From assembly GCA_964418425.1 (NCBI GenBank), contig CAYQLT010000011.1, forward strand, positions 6,374-70,373: a DNA stretch of 64,000 bases, in the 5' to 3' direction. Positions 32,833 to 41,452 of the stretch are shown one piece after another. This DNA comes from CAYQLT01 sp964418425. GTDB lineage: Bacteria > Bacillota > Limnochordia > Limnochordales > Geochordaceae. Made by a program: the position numbers and the translations under genes. The notes under the pieces were generated by a model. The model saw only the letters and a list, made by a program, of their open reading frames with translations, was not told the origin of the DNA and ran no database searches. Positions within the stretch are counted from its first letter, which is position 1. Each line of letters opens with the position of its first letter.

Positions 32833-33303
32833 GTGGAGCACAAGCGGCGGTTTACGGTGGCCGAAGCCACGGCCCTGGTTCCCTTCCTGCAGCAGGCCAT
32901 GATCCGGCTCAAGGAGCTTTACGCCCAGGCCCGCCAGGCGCACCAGGAGGTTCAGCTGTGCAAGGCCGTCGGCGAAGGGCCCGACGGCCGGCTCATCATG
33001 GAGCTGGACCACGAACAGGCGAAGTGCCGCTTCGAATCGGCGGTGGCGGGCATGCAGGAGATCATCGAGGCGGTTCACGGATTCGGGTGCCAGATCAAGG
33101 ACATCCAGATGGGTCTGGTCGACTTCCCGGCCCGCATCGAGGGCCGCGACGTGCTGCTGTGCTGGAAACTCGGGGAAGAGTCCGTGCGCTACTATCACGG
33201 CCTCGAGGACGGGTATGCGGGCCGACGCCCCATCCCGCCCGCCTACCTGCCCCATCCGCCGACCCGCCCTCGGCCGGCCGGTGGCTCCCCTCAAGCCTCT
33301 TAG
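32833..33303 (+). CDS. DUF2203 family protein
   Basis: 156 residues starting VEHKRRFTVAEATALVPFL. The two-helix start and the later GFGCQIKDIQMGLVDFPARI, then EGRDVLLCWKLGEESVRYYH, are the DUF2203 pattern. The family is small, soluble and uncharacterised, common in high-GC Bacillota and Chloroflexota. It converges on the lpd gene. Confidence 0.85.
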   Translation: MEHKRRFTVAEATALVPFLQQAMIRLKELYAQARQAHQEVQLCKAVGEGPDGRLIMELDHEQAKCRFESAVAGMQEIIEAVHGFGCQIKDIQMGLVDFPARIEGRDVLLCWKLGEESVRYYHGLEDGYAGRRPIPPAYLPHPPTRPRPAGGSPQAS

Positions 33304-33330
33304 CGCCTGCTTCGGGCCCGTCCGAAGGGG

Positions 33331-34890
33331 TCAGCGCCGGATCATGTGAACCGGCGCGCCCAGCAGCGCGTGAGCGGCCTCCGCGACCGCCTCCGAAAAG
33401 GTGGGGTGCCCGTGGATGGCCTCGGCCAGCTCCCGGGCGGTGGCGCCGAAGCGCATGGCGAGCACACCCTCGTGCACCAGCTCCGTCGCGCCGCGACCGA
33501 GGGCGTGAAAGCCCACCACCTCCCCCTCATCGGGAGGTTCGGCTCGAGCCAGGATCTTCACGAAGCCCTCGCTTTCCAGTTCCACCTGGGCCCTTCCCAG
33601 CGCGCCGTAGCTGAAGCGTCCCACCCGCACCTTCACGCCCGAGGCCTGGGCCTGCTCCTCCGTGAGGCCCGCCCACGCCACCTCGGGCAGGGAGAAGACG
33701 CACGACGGCACCGGCGAGGTGCCCCACGGGCGTCCCGGCTGCCCGCACGCATGCTCGGCCGCGATGAGGCCCTGGGCGGAGGCCGCGTGGGCTAGGGGGG
33801 ACAAGCCGTTGAGGTCGCCCACGGCGTAAACACCCGGGCGGGTGGTCTGCATGAACGCATCCACCTTCACCCCACCCCGGGTCACCTCAATGCCCAGCTC
33901 GTCGGGGTCGAACCCCGAAAAGCAGGGCCGCCGCCCCACCGACACCAGCACCACCTGCCCCTCGGCGGCCCCGGGGCGGTTGGCCGAATCGGTGTAGCGA
34001 ACCCGCTTCAGGCCGCCGAAGGGGCCGGCCGAACCCGTCGCCTCGATAGCCTCCACTCGAACCCCCGTCAGCACCTGGATCCCGGCTCTGCGGAAGCTGG
34101 AGGCCAGCCGCCGGGAGACCTCGCCGTCGGCCACGGGAAGCAAATTGGGCAGAAGCTCCAGGACGCTGACCCGGCTTCCGAAGGCCTGGAAGATGCTGGC
34201 GAACTCGCAGCCCACGATCCCGCCGCCGATCACCACCAGGCTCTCGGGCAGCGCCTGCAGCTGCAAAAGCCCGTCGCTGTCCATGACACCGGGCAGGTCC
34301 GTCCCCGGAATGGGCAGCCGCGCCGGCTCCGAGCCGGTGGCCAGGATCAATCGGCCGGGGCGCAAGCGCACGACCGAGCCGCTGGCCCGGGCCACCCGTC
34401 CGTGCTCCCCGGGCGGCGGATGCGGAGCCTCTTCGGCCCGAAGGTTCACCTCCACCACGCCGTCCGGCAGCACCCTGCCGGTTCCCGGCAGCACCTCGAC
34501 GCCGTTGGCGGCCATCAGCTGCGTCAGGCCCTGCAGCAGGTTCTGGGATGCGCGGGCGCTTCGGGCCATGACCCCGGCGAAGTCCAGGCGGACGGCCTCG
34601 GCCACCACCCCCAGTTCCCGGGCCTTCCGCAGGGACAGGAATAGCTCGGCGCTTTTCACCATCGACTTGGTCGGGATGCACCCCCGGTTGAGGCATACGC
34701 CCCCCAGGCGATCCTTCTCGACCAGCACCACCCGCCGGCCCAGCTGCGCAGCCCGGATGGCCGCCACGTACCCCCCGGGCCCGCCCCCGAGGACCACGAG
34801 ATCCACCTCCCGGACGGACTCCCGCCCTTCGCCGGCTGTGGAATCCAACACGCCGCACCCCCTGCCTGTCGCCCCGCGTCCGGCGCTCAC
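33331..34890 (-). CDS. lpdA: Dihydrolipoyl dehydrogenase
   Basis: A flavoprotein disulfide reductase of about 500 residues. FAD site LVVLGGGPGGYVAAIRAAQL, redox disulfide GGVCLNRGCIPTKS, NAD site VVIGGGIVGCEFASIF, second FAD site VYAVGDLNGLSPLAHAA and the C-terminal histidine-glutamate pair in IHGHPTFSEAVAEA are all present. The frame overlaps the upstream oxidoreductase stop at GTG 34890 (GTGA), but the domain starts some 28 residues later, so GTG 34851 or 34797 are alternatives. It regenerates lipoyl groups on 2-oxoacid dehydrogenase or glycine cleavage complexes; no such complex is in the window. It is the last gene of a putative CtsR-controlled operon. Confidence 0.9.
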   Translation of the reverse strand: MSAGRGATGRGCGVLDSTAGEGRESVREVDLVVLGGGPGGYVAAIRAAQLGRRVVLVEKDRLGGVCLNRGCIPTKSMVKSAELFLSLRKARELGVVAEAVRLDFAGVMARSARASQNLLQGLTQLMAANGVEVLPGTGRVLPDGVVEVNLRAEEAPHPPPGEHGRVARASGSVVRLRPGRLILATGSEPARLPIPGTDLPGVMDSDGLLQLQALPESLVVIGGGIVGCEFASIFQAFGSRVSVLELLPNLLPVADGEVSRRLASSFRRAGIQVLTGVRVEAIEATGSAGPFGGLKRVRYTDSANRPGAAEGQVVLVSVGRRPCFSGFDPDELGIEVTRGGVKVDAFMQTTRPGVYAVGDLNGLSPLAHAASAQGLIAAEHACGQPGRPWGTSPVPSCVFSLPEVAWAGLTEEQAQASGVKVRVGRFSYGALGRAQVELESEGFVKILARAEPPDEGEVVGFHALGRGATELVHEGVLAMRFGATARELAEAIHGHPTFSEAVAEAAHALLGAPVHMIRR

Positions 34891-36113
34891 GTCACGTCGA
34901 ACAGCTGCTCTCGCTCACCGGGTTCGATGGCCCGCCGCTCGCGAATGAGCTGCTTGAGCACCCGCCGCCCCCGGCGGTCGCCGATCATGACCGCCCCCAC
35001 CAGCCGGTCGCCCTGAAAGAAGAGGCGGCGGTAGTTTCGACCCTCCATGTCCAGCCGGGAGATCGCCTCCAGGCCCGGGTCGTCCTCCGTGGTCATGCCC
35101 AGCACGTAAAGGGTGGAGTCGAAGAGGGTGGTGGTGTAGCTGGGAACCTCACGGTATGGCTGGCGGGCTCCCAGCATGTTGGCCGCCGCCAGCTGGCCCT
35201 GAGTGGAGGCGTTGTCCCAGGTGCCCATGGTGTGGCACCGGCCCAGGAACACATCCAAGAACTCCGCCACGTCGCCCGCCGCGTAGACGCCCGCGACGTT
35301 GGTCTGCAGGTACTCGTCGGTCAGCACGCCGCTTGCGACCTCGATGCCGGAGCCGGCCAGAAACTCCGTGTAAAGGGCCAGGCCCAGCCCGCAAGCAATC
35401 ACGTCGGCCTCCACCCGGCGCCCCCGGGTTGTCTCCACCCCCCGGACGCAACCGGCTTCGGTCAGCACCCGGGCCACTTCCTCGCCGTAGACGGTCTCGA
35501 CGCCGTGAGACCTGGCGATGGCGTCCACCAGGCGTCCCCCGGGGTCGTCCAGGATCCGCCGCAAAAACCGCGGCCCACGGATCAGCCAGACCACTTCCAG
35601 GCCCCGCCGGCGCAGACCCTCGGTGAGTTCGTAGGCGATGTAACTCCCCCCGACCGTCACCGCCCGGCGGGCCCGGCTGGCGTGCTCCAGAATGGTTCGG
35701 GTGTCATCCAGGGTCTGGAAGTACAGCAGTCCCGCCGGGTTATCCTCCGTTCCGGGAACGGAGAGGCGCCGGGGACGCCCCCCGCTTGCCACCAGCAGGC
35801 GGTCGTAGGCGAACGCCTGGCCGCTCTCCGCGTAGACCACACGTTCCCGGGTATCCACGTGGGTGGCGCCCACCCCGAGGTGCAGCGTGTACCCCATCCG
35901 CTGCGGCGCCTCGTGGGTGCGCAGGAAGACCTTCGACTCGGGGATCTCCCCCCGCAGCAACCGGGGCAGGGCCACCCGGTTGTACAGCGGGTGCGGCTCG
36001 GCGGCGAGCACCGTCACCTCCACCGCCGGGGCGGTTTTTCGAACGGTCTCGGCGGCCAGGGTTCCCGCGATCCCGTTGCCGATGATCACCACCCGCCGGA
36101 CTTCCTCAGGCAA
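34887..36113 (-). CDS. FAD-dependent NAD(P)H oxidoreductase (nitrite-reductase-like N-terminal type)
   Basis: About 408 residues. The domain starts RRVVIIGNGIAGTLAAETVR, then PLYNRVALPRLLRGE and YDRLLVASGGRPRRL. The NAD site is AVTVGGSYIAYELTEGLRRR and the second FAD motif is GVYAAGDVAEFLDVFLG. This is the fold of rubredoxin reductases and NirB N-termini, in which electrons pass from NADH to a small protein acceptor. The start is uncertain: TTG 36113 or GTG 36092 (after GAGGAA) fit better than the long extension to 36245. No rubredoxin or ferredoxin gene is nearby. Confidence 0.8.
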   Translation of the reverse strand: MPEEVRRVVIIGNGIAGTLAAETVRKTAPAVEVTVLAAEPHPLYNRVALPRLLRGEIPESKVFLRTHEAPQRMGYTLHLGVGATHVDTRERVVYAESGQAFAYDRLLVASGGRPRRLSVPGTEDNPAGLLYFQTLDDTRTILEHASRARRAVTVGGSYIAYELTEGLRRRGLEVVWLIRGPRFLRRILDDPGGRLVDAIARSHGVETVYGEEVARVLTEAGCVRGVETTRGRRVEADVIACGLGLALYTEFLAGSGIEVASGVLTDEYLQTNVAGVYAAGDVAEFLDVFLGRCHTMGTWDNASTQGQLAAANMLGARQPYREVPSYTTTLFDSTLYVLGMTTEDDPGLEAISRLDMEGRNYRRLFFQGDRLVGAVMIGDRRGRRVLKQLIRERRAIEPGEREQLFDVT

Positions 36114-36254
36114 CTGGCTACCCAATGGCCGAACCCTCCCTGACGCTCTGCTGCCTGGCCGTCGCGGCACGAGCGCCGCCAGCAGTTCCGCCCCGACGGG
36201 CCGTATTCCTGCGGCAAGGGTGTCCGAGCGAAACCGGTCGGCCACAAGGCCGGG

Positions 36255-36896
36255 TCAGCGGCGGGGAACCCAGGGCACGTCGGCGACGCCTGAGGCCGCG
36301 TTGGCCCTGCGCGCCATCACGAACAGAAGGTCGGACAGACGGTTGAGGTACGCCAGCAGTTCGGGCCGCACGGGCTCTCGGGCGGCCAGGCTCACCACCC
36401 GTCGCTCGGCCCTGCGAGCGACGGTACGGGCGATATGCAGGATGGCAGCCAGACGGGTGCCGCCGGGAAGGATGAAACGGTTGAGGGGCAAAAGCGCCTG
36501 CTCGATCTCATCGATAAGCCGCTCCAGGCTCTCCACGTCCTCCGAACGAACCCTCGGCAGGCGGGAGTCGGACGCCACTGCCGGATCCGTGGCCAGCTCC
36601 GCACCCACCACCAGAAGAGACCCCTGAATCCGCTCCAGTTGCAGCGCCAGCCAGCTCAGGACTCCCGGCGTCTCGGTCTGCGCCTGCGGGCTTCCCGGCG
36701 AAGCGCCCTCAGGCTCTGGCACCGGCGTCGGGCACTCCGCCCTGGCCAGCCCGATCCAGGCGTTGAGCTCGTCCACAGCCCCGTACGCCTCGATGCGGGG
36801 GTCATCCTTGCGAAGCCGCCGTGGCCCAAGGATCCCCGTCTCGCCTCCATCGCCCCGCCGGGTGTAGATGCGCGCGGGCCGGCTTTCGCCCGTCAC
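36255..36896 (-). CDS. Cob(I)alamin adenosyltransferase, PduO type
   Basis: A 213-residue enzyme that makes adenosylcobalamin from cob(I)alamin and ATP. The N-terminal IYTRRGDGGETGILGPRRLR with KDDPRIEAYGAVDELNAWIG is the nucleotide-binding segment, and FILPGGTRLAAILHIARTVA with RRAERRVVSL is the C-terminal helix motif. A Pro/Gly/Glu-rich insert of about 25 residues interrupts the middle. GTG 36896 overlaps the htrA stop (GTGA), so it is coupled to a stress protease. Cobalamin users in the window: none recognised. Confidence 0.9.
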   Translation of the reverse strand: MTGESRPARIYTRRGDGGETGILGPRRLRKDDPRIEAYGAVDELNAWIGLARAECPTPVPEPEGASPGSPQAQTETPGVLSWLALQLERIQGSLLVVGAELATDPAVASDSRLPRVRSEDVESLERLIDEIEQALLPLNRFILPGGTRLAAILHIARTVARRAERRVVSLAAREPVRPELLAYLNRLSDLLFVMARRANAASGVADVPWVPRR

Positions 36897-37861
36897 CGTC
36901 CCGGCGCCACCTCACCGAAGTGGCCGGCCACCACCGCCACCTCCAGCAGGCGCTCGCCCCGGAGAACGCCGAGGCGGACCACCTCACCGGCCGACAGGCG
37001 GGCCAGGTGCCGCCTCAGCCCTTCGAACCCTTCCACTGGCCGGCCATCCACCGTCACGATCACATCCATGGGATGAACTCCGGCCCGGTCGGCCGGGCTC
37101 CCAGGCAGCACCGAGAGCACCAGAACCCCCATTCGGCGAAAGGCCCCCGCCGGCTCCTCGTCCAGCCACTGGTTGACCGCACTGATGCCGATCCAGGCGC
37201 CCTGCACCTTGCCCGTGCGGCCATAGCGTGCGAGCAATGCCATGACCGCCGAGGAGGGGACGGCAAACCCGATCCCCTGAGCGCCCATGATGACGGCCGT
37301 GTTGATGCCCACGACCCGCCCCTCGGCGTCCACCAGGGGACCTCCGGAGTTGCCGGGATTGATGGAGGCGTCGGTCTGTATGAGCCCTTCCATCAAACCG
37401 TTGGGGCCCCGCAGACTGCGGTTGAGCGCGCTCACCACGCCCGCGGTGACGGTGGCTTCAAGCCCCAGCGGGTTGCCGATGGCCACCACCAGCTGGCCCA
37501 CCTGCAGCGAATCCGAATCCCCCAGGCGGGCGAAGGGGAAGCCTTCCCCGGAAAGCCGGAGCAGGGCCAGGTCGTTGCGGGAATCTTCCCCCAGCTTCAC
37601 CGCCTCCACCGTCCGGCCATCCTGCAAGGTGGCAAACACCCGGTCGGCCCCCGCCACCACGTGACGGTTGGTGATGGTGAGGCCCCCCGGGTCCACGATG
37701 ACACCTGAGCCGATGCCCTGCTGGGGCTTGGGCCAGGCGCCAAAGAAAGGCCCCACCTCGCGCCGGGTGGATATGCGCACCACGGCAGGCCCGGCCTTCT
37801 TCACAGCCCGGGTGACGGCCCCGGAGAAAGCGTCAAGGACCTCATCGCGCTCTGCGGCCAT
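36893..37861 (-). CDS. htrA: HtrA/DegP-like serine protease without membrane anchor
   Basis: 322 residues from ATG 37861, after AGGGGGG. Trypsin-like catalytic triad: His in ITNRHVVAGA, Asp in SRNDLALLRL and Ser in INPGNSGGPLVDAEG. One PDZ domain follows (LSVLPGSPADRAGVHPMDVI). No signal peptide or membrane segment precedes the protease domain, so this copy may act in the cytoplasm, unlike the anchored copy near 44.3 kb. It is the first gene of a four-gene minus-strand operon and has a CtsR-type operator at its promoter, consistent with heat or misfolding control. Confidence 0.9.
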   Translation of the reverse strand: MAAERDEVLDAFSGAVTRAVKKAGPAVVRISTRREVGPFFGAWPKPQQGIGSGVIVDPGGLTITNRHVVAGADRVFATLQDGRTVEAVKLGEDSRNDLALLRLSGEGFPFARLGDSDSLQVGQLVVAIGNPLGLEATVTAGVVSALNRSLRGPNGLMEGLIQTDASINPGNSGGPLVDAEGRVVGINTAVIMGAQGIGFAVPSSAVMALLARYGRTGKVQGAWIGISAVNQWLDEEPAGAFRRMGVLVLSVLPGSPADRAGVHPMDVIVTVDGRPVEGFEGLRRHLARLSAGEVVRLGVLRGERLLEVAVVAGHFGEVAPGR

Positions 37862-37966
37862 CGGCCGCACCCCCCTGCGGGCAAAGCGCCCTGGCTGCCG
37901 GGCTGGCCCCGCCGGTAGCCGCAGCCGCACGAGCCCACGGCAGGTCCGAGAGGCCGGCCCGAAGGG

Positions 37967-37983
37967 TTTGACCTTCTTTGACC
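37967..37983 (-). promoter_or_regulatory. CtsR operator (heptad direct repeat)
   Basis: On the minus strand the bases read GGTCAAAGAAGGTCAAA, two perfect heptads separated by GAA. This matches the published CtsR consensus RGTCAAANANRGTCAAA in full. It lies just past the predicted transcription start of the htrA operon, where a bound repressor would block initiation. CtsR is the class III heat-shock repressor of Bacillota. Confidence 0.8.
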
Positions 37984-37993
37984 TTTCGCCCGC

Positions 37994-38023
37994 ATTATAG
38001 CCCCACCGTGGCGCCGGCGTCAA
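37994..38023 (-). promoter_or_regulatory. Sigma-A promoter of the htrA operon
   Basis: On the minus strand, TTGACG (38023-38018) and a perfect TATAAT (37999-37994) are 18 bp apart. The start would be near 37987, a few bases before the CtsR site, leaving a 126-nt leader before the ATG. The remaining sequence up to 38164 has no gene. Confidence 0.8.
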
Positions 38024-38164
38024 CCGAGATGGTCGGCCGGGGTTTCGGCGCCCAGGAACCTCCGCCCCTTTGTGGAACCCATCCCCACCGGCCGCTCGGG
38101 GCGGCCCGGCTGCATGGGCGCCCCCAGGCGTTGGAGATGCTGCACAGGCAGGGGCGGGAGGACC

Positions 38165-39193
38165 ATGGGTCACGATTTGCTCTTCATCCTCAACCCGGTA
38201 GCGGGCCATGGGCGTTCGCAGAGGGTCCTCGCCCGCCTCCAGGCCGCGCTGACCAACCGCTCGGGGGTGCGCACCGTCACCTGGAGCACCTCCGGCCCCG
38301 GCCATGCCCGGGAGCTTGCCCTGCGGGCGGCCCGGGAAGGCTACACCCGCATCGTGGCCGTGGGCGGGGATGGGACCGTGCATGAGGTCCTCAACGGGCT
38401 GATGGAGGCGGGGCCCCAGCTTCTGGCCCGTGTCGGCCTCGGGGTGGTGCCGGCAGGGTCGGGCAACGATTTCGCCCGTAACCTGGGAATACCCGCCCAG
38501 CCCCAGGCGCTGGCCGACCGGCTGACGGGTGGGACCTGGGGCCGCGTTGACGTCGGGCTCGTCAACGGCCGCTACTTTGGCAACGTGGCCGGCGTCGGAT
38601 TTGACGCGGAGGTGGCCGCCCTGGCCAACCGGCTGCCCAAGTACCTGCCGGGCACCCTCACCTACCTGGGGGGCGCGCTGGCCATGCTGGCTCGCTACCG
38701 CAACGCCAGGGTATCCCTTGTTCTCGACGGCACCCCGTTGGAACGCCGGGTGCTGCTGGTGGCGGTGGGCAACGGAGCCTGTTACGCCGGAGGCATGATC
38801 ATCTGTCCGGGTGCGCGCATGGACGACGGGCGGTTTCGGGTGGTGGTGGCCGGTGACCTGACCCGCCTGGAGGTGCTGCGCGTCCTGCCCACCATTTACC
38901 GGGGCGGCCACATGGGTCACCCCAAGGTGGAGGCGTTCGACGCCGCCGAGGTGGTCATCTCCGCCGACCGCCGGCTCTTTGTCCAGGCTGACGGAGAGAT
39001 TGTGGGCACGACCCCGGCGAGGCTGCGGATCCTGCCCCGAGCCCTCCAGGTCATGGGGTTGCTCCGGGAGGCCGGCGCGGATGGTGCCCTCACCCAGGGG
39101 CCAGCCGCGGCCGCCTGTTCCGGCGGGGCCTTGTCCCAGGCTCAGGAATCGAGGGGAGACGGTGCCTCGCCCCGACGGCAGAAGCCCGCTTAG
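38165..39193 (+). CDS. Diacylglycerol kinase-family lipid kinase (YegS/BmrU-like)
   Basis: 342 residues from ATG 38165, with GGGAGGACC in front. The DAGKc catalytic domain begins LLFILNPVAGHGRSQRVLAR and contains IVAVGGDGTVHEVLNGLM and GVVPAGSGNDFARNLGI, the ATP/metal motifs. The C-terminal lobe has GFDAEVA and CPGARMDDGRF. It phosphorylates diacylglycerol or related lipids for membrane recycling. The last 40 residues are disordered. Confidence 0.92.
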   Translation: MGHDLLFILNPVAGHGRSQRVLARLQAALTNRSGVRTVTWSTSGPGHARELALRAAREGYTRIVAVGGDGTVHEVLNGLMEAGPQLLARVGLGVVPAGSGNDFARNLGIPAQPQALADRLTGGTWGRVDVGLVNGRYFGNVAGVGFDAEVAALANRLPKYLPGTLTYLGGALAMLARYRNARVSLVLDGTPLERRVLLVAVGNGACYAGGMIICPGARMDDGRFRVVVAGDLTRLEVLRVLPTIYRGGHMGHPKVEAFDAAEVVISADRRLFVQADGEIVGTTPARLRILPRALQVMGLLREAGADGALTQGPAAAACSGGALSQAQESRGDGASPRRQKPA

Positions 39194-39235
39194 CGTCCGT
39201 GTCCCTGTCATGCCCGAGCCCCTCGGGCCGCACCG

Positions 39236-39985
39236 GTGATCGCCTGGCCCTGGCCGTGGGTGCTGGCTGCTGCTGGGGCGGCTTTGGCCACGGGCACCCT
39301 GCTGGCCATGGTTCGGGTGCACCTTCGCCTGGCCGCACACGCCTCCGCCCCCAGCACCACGGCCTGCGGCCTGCCTGCAACCCTTCGGGTCGCTGCAACC
39401 GGGCGGCTCGGCATGGGCCCGGTGTGGGTCGCGTTTTGCGGCAGGGTCCGGCTGGGCGAGGATTCGAGCCGGGCGCGGATGAGCGCAACGCTGCGGGCCG
39501 GCCCCGCGCGCCTGGCCCGCGTCCGCTTTGCTCCGGCGACTCGGGCGCGCTCTTCGCTTCCCGAAGGGTGGCCCGTTCGCCCGGCGCCGGGCCGGCCGGG
39601 AGAGGGGGCGACCCGGTGCCCGAGGCCGAGCGGCACTCCGGCGGGCCTGCTGGCTCTCGCTCGGGAGATGCTGCCCGAACTGCTGCCCCGGCTATCCTGG
39701 CAGCGCCTGGACGTGAACCTGCTCCTGGGTACGGGCGACGCCATGGCGACGGCCCTGGGAACCGCCGCGCTGGACGCTTTTGTGGCTGGCGCCGTCGCCC
39801 GGCTGGTACGTGGGGCCCGTGTGCGGGGAGCGCCTCGCCTGAACGTGTGGCCGGACTTCCGGAGCGCCGGTCTGGCGGCCCGCGTGGACGTGGCCGTTGG
39901 GGTCCGATCCATGCAGCTGGCCGCCGCGGCGTTGCGGGGGGTGCGGAGGCTTCAGCGCGCCAGTGCCCACAGGGCCTTTCCGTAG
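39236..39985 (+). CDS. DUF2953 protein (YtfI-like)
   Basis: 249 residues starting GTG 39236, with one N-terminal membrane span (PWVLAAAGAALATGTLLAMV). The C-terminal part, LSWQRLDVNLLLGTGDAMAT with ALGTAALDAFVAG and LNVWPDFRSAGLAARVDVAV, matches DUF2953. The Bacillus homologue YtfI is linked to sporulation genes. The middle is a poorly conserved Ala/Arg-rich linker. It overlaps the pepV stop convergently by 34 bp. Confidence 0.75.
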   Translation: MIAWPWPWVLAAAGAALATGTLLAMVRVHLRLAAHASAPSTTACGLPATLRVAATGRLGMGPVWVAFCGRVRLGEDSSRARMSATLRAGPARLARVRFAPATRARSSLPEGWPVRPAPGRPGEGATRCPRPSGTPAGLLALAREMLPELLPRLSWQRLDVNLLLGTGDAMATALGTAALDAFVAGAVARLVRGARVRGAPRLNVWPDFRSAGLAARVDVAVGVRSMQLAAAALRGVRRLQRASAHRAFP

Positions 39986-41400
39986 ATGACCGCCAGGCGC
40001 CTGAGATGGGCGACTTCGATGGATTCGTCGGGCTCGTGGGGGACGATCCCCTGCATGGGGAAGACCGGACCGAAAGCGACCGCACCCGGAAGGACCCGGG
40101 CATAGGTGCCGCCGCCTATGGCCAGCGGGCCGAGGGGATCACCGGTCTCCCTGCGGTAGACGTCCAGCAGGGTGCGCACCAGGAAGCTGTCCGGAGAGAC
40201 GTGGTGGGGGGGCTGATCCTCGGTCACCCGCACTTCGAAGCCCAGGGCACCAGCGTGCCGTTTCACGTCCCGCACGAGCTCATCGGCACAGGGGAGCGAT
40301 ACGGGGTAGCGGACGTCGAAGGTGGCCTCCACGCTGCCCTCTTCCCAGCGGATGACCCCCAGGTTGGCCGTCAGAACCCCTGACACGTCGTCCTGACGGG
40401 CGATGCCCAGGCCCCGTCCGTACACCTCCACCCCTGCGCGAGCCAGGTAGCCGACCACGCCCTCGGGATCCAGCAGCCCGGCCGCCCCGTCGGCTTCCGC
40501 CAGGGCCGCCAGGAGCTCCGAGGCGGCGTTGATCCCCTTTTCGGGCGTGCTGCCGTGGGTGGCCGCCCCCCGGCTGCGCACCCGCACCACCACGCTCTCC
40601 CCGTCCCGGGACGGCCCGTCCACTTCCAGCCGGGCGCGCCGGGCGGCCGCCGCCCGGCGCAGCCGCTCCACCCAGGCCTCGGCCTCCTCGCGCTGCGCAA
40701 AGACCAGCTCCCCTTCGGCCCGGTCCGGCACCACGTTGGGTCGAAGCCCTCCGGTCAGCCGTCGAAGCGCTGAGGGCTTGACGGCCCGCGTCAGTTGCAG
40801 GCTCAAAATCCCCTTCTCCGCAAAGACCACCGGAAAGAGCGCGTCGGGCGAGAACGCCAGCGACGGCCGCTCGTGGCGGGCAAAGTAATAGCGGACGCAC
40901 TCGAACCCGCTCTCCTCGTCGCCGCCCACGATGAGCCGGATCCGTCGGGAGAGCGTCGCGCCGCTGGCCAAAAGCGCCGCCGCCCCGTAGAGGGCCGCCA
41001 CCGTCGGCCCCTTGTCGTCGATGGCCCCGCGCCCGTAAATGCGGCCCGACCGCACGATGCCGCCGAAGGGCGCAACCGTCCAGCCGTCGCCGGCAGGGAC
41101 CACGTCCACGTGGCACAACACCCCGACCAGGTCCCCGCCTGCGCCCATCTCGGCGTGGATGGCATACCCGTCGGCATTCAGGGTGCGAAATCCCCGCCGC
41201 CGGGCCGCCGCCTCCACGAACTCCAGCGCTCGGGCCACCCCTTCCCCGAAAGGCTGGCCAGGTCGCGCCGGGGACTCCACGCTCTCGATGGCGATCAGGG
41301 CCCGAAGGTCTTCCACCATCTCCCCTTCATGTTGCTCGACCCAGCGCTCGATGAAGGCTTCGACGTCAACGCCCCCCGGGGGGCGGGTCGTCTCACCCAT
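39952..41400 (-). CDS. pepV: M20-family dipeptidase (PepV-like)
   Basis: A 482-residue zinc peptidase. The metal-binding segments are VGVLCHVDVVPAGDGWTVAP, then GRGAIDDKGPTVAALY and IVGGDEESGFECVRYYF; the C-terminal ligand region is GGTYARVLPGAVAFGPVFP. GKGINAASELLAAL-like text in the lid domain is also typical. It cleaves dipeptides, especially beta-Ala-dipeptides and unusual D-N-terminal ones, in the cytoplasm. ATG 41400. Confidence 0.92.
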   Translation of the reverse strand: MGETTRPPGGVDVEAFIERWVEQHEGEMVEDLRALIAIESVESPARPGQPFGEGVARALEFVEAAARRRGFRTLNADGYAIHAEMGAGGDLVGVLCHVDVVPAGDGWTVAPFGGIVRSGRIYGRGAIDDKGPTVAALYGAAALLASGATLSRRIRLIVGGDEESGFECVRYYFARHERPSLAFSPDALFPVVFAEKGILSLQLTRAVKPSALRRLTGGLRPNVVPDRAEGELVFAQREEAEAWVERLRRAAAARRARLEVDGPSRDGESVVVRVRSRGAATHGSTPEKGINAASELLAALAEADGAAGLLDPEGVVGYLARAGVEVYGRGLGIARQDDVSGVLTANLGVIRWEEGSVEATFDVRYPVSLPCADELVRDVKRHAGALGFEVRVTEDQPPHHVSPDSFLVRTLLDVYRRETGDPLGPLAIGGGTYARVLPGAVAFGPVFPMQGIVPHEPDESIEVAHLRRLAVIYGKALWALAR

Positions 41401-41452
41401 CCCGTGCGTTCTCCCTTTCGGTCTGCGACCCGAAACACGTATGATTGCGTCC

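Noticed and set aside
30660..33614. A long plus-strand reading frame (984 codons) opposite the propeller-barrel gene
   Set aside because: High GC with few stop codons creates long antisense frames. The frame is Pro/Arg/Gly-rich without motifs, while the minus strand encodes a coherent secreted protein.
36893..39340. An 815-codon minus-strand frame that extends htrA far upstream
   Set aside because: The extra 490 residues read through the mapped promoter and the oppositely oriented lipid-kinase gene. The htrA start at 37861 has a good ribosome site.
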